A stretch of DNA of 64,000 bases from Paracoccus denitrificans. Its GTDB lineage: Bacteria; Pseudomonadota; Alphaproteobacteria; Rhodobacterales; Rhodobacteraceae. The translations under genes and the position numbers were made by a program. Of this stretch, positions 59,964 through 64,000 are shown piece after piece. The stretch is from assembly GCA_005768755.1 (NCBI GenBank), contig VAFL01000001.1, positions 124,001 through 188,000 of the forward strand, in the 5' to 3' direction. The notes beneath the pieces are model-generated. The model worked only from the letters and a program-made list of their open reading frames with translations, was not told where the DNA came from and made no database searches. Within the stretch, counting starts at the first letter, position 1, and each line of letters opens with the position of its first letter.

Positions 59964-61355
59964 ATGGCCCAGAATTTCGACGTGATCGTGATCGGTGCAG
60001 GCCCGGGCGGCTATGTCGCGGCCATTCGTGCCGCGCAGCTTGGCCTTAAGGTCGCCTGTGTGGAACGAGAGCATCTGGGCGGCATCTGCCTGAACTGGGG
60101 CTGTATCCCGACCAAGGCGCTGCTGCGTTCGGCCGAGGTGTTTCACCTGATGCATCGCGCCAAGGATTTCGGCCTTTCGGTCGAAAAGGCGGATTACGAC
60201 TTCGACAAGGTGGTGGAACGGTCGCGCGGCGTGGCCAAGCAGCTTTCGGGCGGTGTCGGCCACCTGCTGAAGAAGAACAAGGTCACCGTGATCATGGGCG
60301 CGGCCACGATCCCCGCCCCCGGCAAGGTCAGCGTCAAGACCGACAAGGGCACCGAGGAACTGACCGCCAAGTCGATCATCCTGGCCACGGGTGCGCGCGC
60401 CCGCAACCTTCCGGGTCTGGAAGCCGACGGCAAGCGGGTCTGGAGCTATAAGCACGCGCTGAAGCCGCCGCATATGCCGAAAAAGCTGCTGGTCATCGGA
60501 TCGGGCGCCATCGGCATCGAATTCGCCAGCTTCTTCAACACGCTGGGTGCCGATACGACCGTGGTCGAAGTGATGGACCGCGTCCTGCCGGTCGAGGATG
60601 CCGAAATCTCGGGTCTCGCCAAGAAGCAGTTTGAAAAGCAGGGCATGAAGATCATGGAGAAGGCGACGGTGAAGTCGCTGGACCGCAAGGCCGACAAGGT
60701 GATTGCCGAAATCGAATCGGGCGGCAAGACCGAGAAGGTTGAGTTTGACACCGTCATCTCAGCCGTGGGGATCGTCGGCAATGTCGAGGATCTGGGCCTT
60801 GAAAAGCTGGGCGTGAAGATCGACCGCACCCATGTCGTGACCGACGAATTCTGTCGGACCGGTGTCGAGGGGCTGTTCGCCATCGGCGACGTGGCGGGCG
60901 CGCCCTGGCTGGCGCACAAGGCCAGCCATGAAGGGGTCATGGTCGCCGAACTGATCGCCGGCGGGCATCCCCATGCGATCAAGCCGAATTCGATCCCCGG
61001 CTGCACCTATTGCAACCCGCAGGTGGCATCGGTCGGGCTGACCGAGGCCAAGGCGAAGGAACAGGGATACGAGGTCAAGGTCGGCCGCTTCCCCTTCATC
61101 GGCAACGGCAAGGCGATCGCGCTTGGCGAACCCGAGGGGCTTGTGAAGACGGTCTTCGATGCCAAGACCGGCGAACTCCTGGGCGCGCATATGATCGGCG
61201 CGGAAGTGACCGAACTGATCCAGGGCTATGTCGTCGGCAAGACGCTGGAAACGACCGAGGCAGAGCTGATGGAAACCGTCTTCGCGCATCCGACACTGTC
61301 AGAGATGATGCACGAATCTGTTCTGTCTGCTTACGGTCGCGCGATCCATTTCTGA
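59964..61355 (+). CDS. lpdA: Dihydrolipoyl dehydrogenase (E3)
   Basis: The 463-residue flavoprotein reoxidises the lipoyl groups of 2-oxoacid dehydrogenase complexes. FAD loop VIVIGAGPGGYVAA, redox disulphide GGICLNWGCIPT (Cys42 and Cys47), NAD loop VIGSGAIGIEFASF and the C-terminal His/Glu pair in FAHPTLSEMMHE are all present. ATG 59964 follows a GGAGGATCGC site. No E1/E2 genes are adjacent; this copy is probably shared among complexes. A good terminator follows. Confidence 0.96.
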   Translation: MAQNFDVIVIGAGPGGYVAAIRAAQLGLKVACVEREHLGGICLNWGCIPTKALLRSAEVFHLMHRAKDFGLSVEKADYDFDKVVERSRGVAKQLSGGVGHLLKKNKVTVIMGAATIPAPGKVSVKTDKGTEELTAKSIILATGARARNLPGLEADGKRVWSYKHALKPPHMPKKLLVIGSGAIGIEFASFFNTLGADTTVVEVMDRVLPVEDAEISGLAKKQFEKQGMKIMEKATVKSLDRKADKVIAEIESGGKTEKVEFDTVISAVGIVGNVEDLGLEKLGVKIDRTHVVTDEFCRTGVEGLFAIGDVAGAPWLAHKASHEGVMVAELIAGGHPHAIKPNSIPGCTYCNPQVASVGLTEAKAKEQGYEVKVGRFPFIGNGKAIALGEPEGLVKTVFDAKTGELLGAHMIGAEVTELIQGYVVGKTLETTEAELMETVFAHPTLSEMMHESVLSAYGRAIHF

Positions 61356-61373
61356 TCCCGCCTGACGGACCGC

Positions 61374-61403
61374 AAAACGCCCCGGCTGGTTCGGGGCGTT
61401 TTT
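61374..61403. terminator. Bidirectional rho-independent terminator
   Basis: A 9 bp stem (AACGCCCCG / CGGGGCGTT) with loop GCTGGTT is preceded by AA and followed by TTT, 20 bp after the lpdA stop and about 55 bp after the convergent priA stop. It can serve both strands. Confidence 0.8.
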
Positions 61404-61458
61404 GATTGGCGCGACATATGGAGGGCAGCGCTTCAGCCCACATTCCACCTTTCGCAAT

Positions 61459-63648
61459 TCAGAAAAAACTCTGCGGGTCGATATCCACCGACAGCCGCAT
61501 GTTCGTGGGCAGTTTCACAGACCGCAGCCAGTCGCTGATCGCCTGCTGGATCGCCGCCTGACGCGGGGCGCGGATCAGCATTCGCATCCGGTGCCGGCCA
61601 CGTATGCGGGCGATGGGGGCGGGGGCAGGGCCGAACAGTTCGGCGCCGGCGTCGCGGATCGGGGCGGCATTCATCGCCAGATACCGGGCGAAATCGGACA
61701 GTGTCGCTGGGTCGGGATGGGACAGGATGATCCCCGCCAGTCGGCCGAACGGCGGCATCGCCTCGGCCTGTCGCATCGCGGCCTCGGCATCCCAGAAGCC
61801 TTCATCATCACCCGCAAGGATCGCCCGGATCACCGGATGATCGGGCTGATGGGTTTGCAGCAGCGCCAGTCCCGGCCGTTCTCCCGGTTGGCGGCCTGCG
61901 CGGCCCGCAACCTGGCGCATCAGCTGAAAACTGCGCTCGGCGGCGCGGAGGTCGGCACCCTGCAGGCCCAGATCGGCGTCGATCACGCCGACCAGGGTCA
62001 ACTTCGGGAAGTTATGGCCCTTGGCGACAAGCTGGGTGCCGATGATGATCTGGGTATCGCCCGCCGCGATTTCGGCGATGGTTTCCTTCAATGCCCGCGC
62101 CGATCCGAACAGGTCCGATGACAGCACCGTCACCTTGGCATCGGGAAAGCGGGCGGCGACTTCTTCGGCCAGCCTTTCCACACCCGGCCCGACCGGGGCC
62201 AGCTTGCCCTCGACATGGCAGGACGGGCATTCCGTCGGAATCGGGCGCGACTCACCGCATTGATGGCAGACGAGCCGGTTCTGAAAGCGGTGTTCCACCA
62301 TGCGCGCATCGCATTGCTGACAGCCGATCTGATCGCCGCAGGCCCGGCAGATGGTGACCGGCGCGTAGCCGCGGCGGTTCAGGAACAAAAGCGACTGTTC
62401 GCCCCGTCCGATCCGCGCCTCGACCGCGCGGGCCAGCGTGGGCGAGATCCATTTTCCGCCCGGCAGATCTTCGGCGCGCAGGTCGATCGTCGCCATATCC
62501 GGCAGTTCCGCCTCGCCATACCGGGACCGCAGATCGAGCCGCGCATATTTGCCGCTGGCCGCGTTCACCCAGCTTTCAAGCGAAGGCGTGGCCGATGCCA
62601 GAACGACCTGCGCATCGGCCACCGCGCCGCGCAGAACGGCCATGTCGCGGGCTGAATAATATACCGTATCTTCCTGTTTATAGGACGAATCATGTTCTTC
62701 ATCGACGACGATCAGCCCAAGATCGCGAAAGGGCAGAAACAGCGCCGATCGGGCACCTACGACCAGCCCGACCTCTCCTGCGCCGGCCATATGCCACAAG
62801 CGGCGGCGTTCGGTTCTGCTGATCCCGGAATGCCATTCGCCGGGCCGGGCCCCGAACCGTGCCTCGACCCGGTCCAGAAACTCTGCCGAAAGCGCGATTT
62901 CCGGCAACAGAACAAGCGCCTGTCGTCCGGCGCGCAGGCAGGCAGCGACGGCTTCCAGATAGACCTCTGTCTTGCCCGATCCGGTGACGCCGCGCAGCAG
63001 TGTCGTGCCATAGGCGCGGCCCGAAACGGCGACCTGCAGTGCCTTTGACGCTGCGGCCTGATCCGGCGCGAGTACCTTGCCCGGCAGATCCGGATCCAGC
63101 CGAGGATAGGGCAGATCTTTCGGTGCGGTTGTTTCGATCAGTGTGCCTGCCGCGACCAGCCCCTTGACCACGCTGCTGCCCACACCCGCCATCTGCGCCA
63201 GTTCTGATGGCGCGAAGCTTGCCCCGCCGTGATCGTCGATCACACGCAGCACCGCCTGTCGCGCTTCGGTCATGCGCGAAGGGGCAGGGCCGCCCGGCTG
63301 AATGATCCGCCGTTCGGCCGGGCGCTTGTCCAGATCAGGTGCACGCAAAGCCATGCGCAACATCATCGGCAGCGGCGTCAGTGTGTAGTCGGCAGCCTTC
63401 ACCAGAAAGGATCGCAACTCAGCCGACAATGGGGCTGCGTCAACGCATCGGGCAACCGGGCGCAGCTTCGCCAGATCGAAGCTGCCCTCACCCTTGCCCC
63501 AGATGACGCCCATAACGCGGCGGGGACCCAGCGGGCAGATCACGATCTGGCCGTCGCCTACGCCGCCTTCGGGTGCCAGATAGTCCAGCAGCCCAACCGG
63601 TTCGGTAGTCAGCACGCCCACGCGCTGGCCCTGTTCATAGAAATTCAC
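61459..63648 (-). CDS. priA: Primosomal protein N' (replication restart helicase PriA)
   Basis: The 729-residue superfamily 2 helicase restarts stalled forks. An N-terminal DNA-binding domain comes first, then Walker A GVTGSGKTEVYLEA (about residues 225-238), the DEEH box, LASATPSLES, and a zinc-binding module with CRAC, CQQC, CHQC and CPSC, i.e. eight cysteines. I chose GTG 63648 (VNFYEQGQRV), which gives the usual length; the upstream frame to 63762 lacks homology. It is convergent with lpdA and divergent from the transaldolase-family gene. Confidence 0.95.
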   Translation of the reverse strand: MNFYEQGQRVGVLTTEPVGLLDYLAPEGGVGDGQIVICPLGPRRVMGVIWGKGEGSFDLAKLRPVARCVDAAPLSAELRSFLVKAADYTLTPLPMMLRMALRAPDLDKRPAERRIIQPGGPAPSRMTEARQAVLRVIDDHGGASFAPSELAQMAGVGSSVVKGLVAAGTLIETTAPKDLPYPRLDPDLPGKVLAPDQAAASKALQVAVSGRAYGTTLLRGVTGSGKTEVYLEAVAACLRAGRQALVLLPEIALSAEFLDRVEARFGARPGEWHSGISRTERRRLWHMAGAGEVGLVVGARSALFLPFRDLGLIVVDEEHDSSYKQEDTVYYSARDMAVLRGAVADAQVVLASATPSLESWVNAASGKYARLDLRSRYGEAELPDMATIDLRAEDLPGGKWISPTLARAVEARIGRGEQSLLFLNRRGYAPVTICRACGDQIGCQQCDARMVEHRFQNRLVCHQCGESRPIPTECPSCHVEGKLAPVGPGVERLAEEVAARFPDAKVTVLSSDLFGSARALKETIAEIAAGDTQIIIGTQLVAKGHNFPKLTLVGVIDADLGLQGADLRAAERSFQLMRQVAGRAGRQPGERPGLALLQTHQPDHPVIRAILAGDDEGFWDAEAAMRQAEAMPPFGRLAGIILSHPDPATLSDFARYLAMNAAPIRDAGAELFGPAPAPIARIRGRHRMRMLIRAPRQAAIQQAISDWLRSVKLPTNMRLSVDIDPQSFF

Positions 63649-63776
63649 GTCTTGCTGCCTGCTCTCAAGCGAAGTCCTGCAGACTTGGCCCGGTCGAGCG
63701 CGAAAAACAAGCTCTGCCGCTTTCGGCGCATGCGCCAATGCGCTATCACAAGGCGAACCCACCCGAGGAGTGTGCC

Positions 63777-64000
63777 ATGAAATTCTTTATCGATACCGCC
63801 GATGTCGATGCGATCCGTGAACTGAACGATCTGGGCATGGTCGACGGCGTCACCACCAACCCGTCCCTGATCCTGAAGTCGGGCCGTGATATCACCGAAG
63901 TGACGAAGGAAATCTGCGATATGGTCGCCGGCCCCGTCTCGGCCGAGGTGGTCGCCGAAAAGGCTGACGACATGATCCGTGAAGGTCGCACTCTGGCCGA
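63777..64000 (+). CDS. Transaldolase/fructose-6-phosphate aldolase (5' part, cut by window edge)
   Basis: The visible 74 codons begin MKFFIDTADVDAIRELNDLG and contain VDGVTTNPSLILKSG and VSAEVVAEKADDMI, the N-terminal half of small transaldolase/TalC-type proteins (about 217 residues when full). The catalytic lysine is beyond the window. ATG 63777 follows a GAGGAGTG site. It belongs to the pentose-phosphate or fructose-6-phosphate aldolase branch. Confidence 0.9.
   Translation, partial: MKFFIDTADVDAIRELNDLGMVDGVTTNPSLILKSGRDITEVTKEICDMVAGPVSAEVVAEKADDMIREGRTLA

Overview
The 64 kb window is GC-rich, densely packed chromosomal DNA, most likely from an alphaproteobacterium of the Rhodobacterales and plausibly a Paracoccus-like genus. 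The evidence is family content and style. Typical genes include a DUF2927 lipoprotein, a DUF6478 protein, HspQ next to a lysine-2,3-aminomutase-like enzyme, clpS divergent from a D,D-carboxypeptidase with a SPOR domain, rpmI-rplT without infC, and a carboxyspermidine dehydrogenase/decarboxylase pair. GTG starts and 1-4 nt gene overlaps are frequent, and one intergenic region has the GGGATATTT-type motif I recall as common in this group. The genus is an inference.

Layout. 1-2832 (-): telA, a DUF2927 lipoprotein and a DUF4241 protein, overlapping. 3061-4558 (+): MerR regulator and MFS exporter with a dyad operator. 4628-11647 (-): a fatty-acid or acyl-CoA degradation cluster (two MerR regulators, acyl-CoA dehydrogenase, GST, thiolase, hydratase/3-hydroxyacyl-CoA dehydrogenase). 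11791-14057 (+): two hotdog thioesterases and a MATE exporter. 14062-22142: hemF, two tandem paralogous exported proteins, an atypical SDR, an RsmC-like methyltransferase, clpS, a D,D-carboxypeptidase, a 2-hydroxyacid dehydrogenase and an SH3 protein. 22327-24673 (+): tRNA-Thr(GGT) and otsB-otsA. 24715-31305 (-): a small exported protein, KamA/EpmB-like enzyme, HspQ, AI-2E-type transporter, the two carboxy(nor)spermidine enzymes, and an anti-sigma kinase/STAS pair. 31394-38240: carboxylesterase, rplT/rpmI, pyruvate kinase, N-formylglutamate amidohydrolase, GST, VOC protein and COG3146 acyltransferase. 38240-40157 (-): lrgAB and an R2K ATP-grasp protein. 40356-49980: smc, APH-like kinase, FMN reductase, ridA-GDPD-zapE, folC and accD. 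50078-64000: cardiolipin synthase, CAP protein, DUF6478 pair, GNAT, CinA-type protein, map, BadF-type kinase, queA, MFS, DUF924, lpdA, priA and the 5' end of a transaldolase-family gene.

How the genes fit together. Most of the window is housekeeping: lipid metabolism, translation, peptidoglycan turnover, polyamines, chromosome segregation and replication restart. I found no phage, IS element, CRISPR array, toxin-antitoxin pair or recognisable defence island. No intergenic stretch exceeds 300 bp. The longest is 266 bp (8676-8941), which holds two inverted repeat elements and a hairpin. I do not see a convincing new multi-gene system. The least explained items are the telA/DUF2927/DUF4241 operon, the tandem exported paralogues at 15009-15922, an SDR lacking its catalytic lysine, an orphan partner-switching pair beside polyamine genes, the lrgAB/acyltransferase/ATP-grasp cluster, and a perfect DnaA box upstream of smc.
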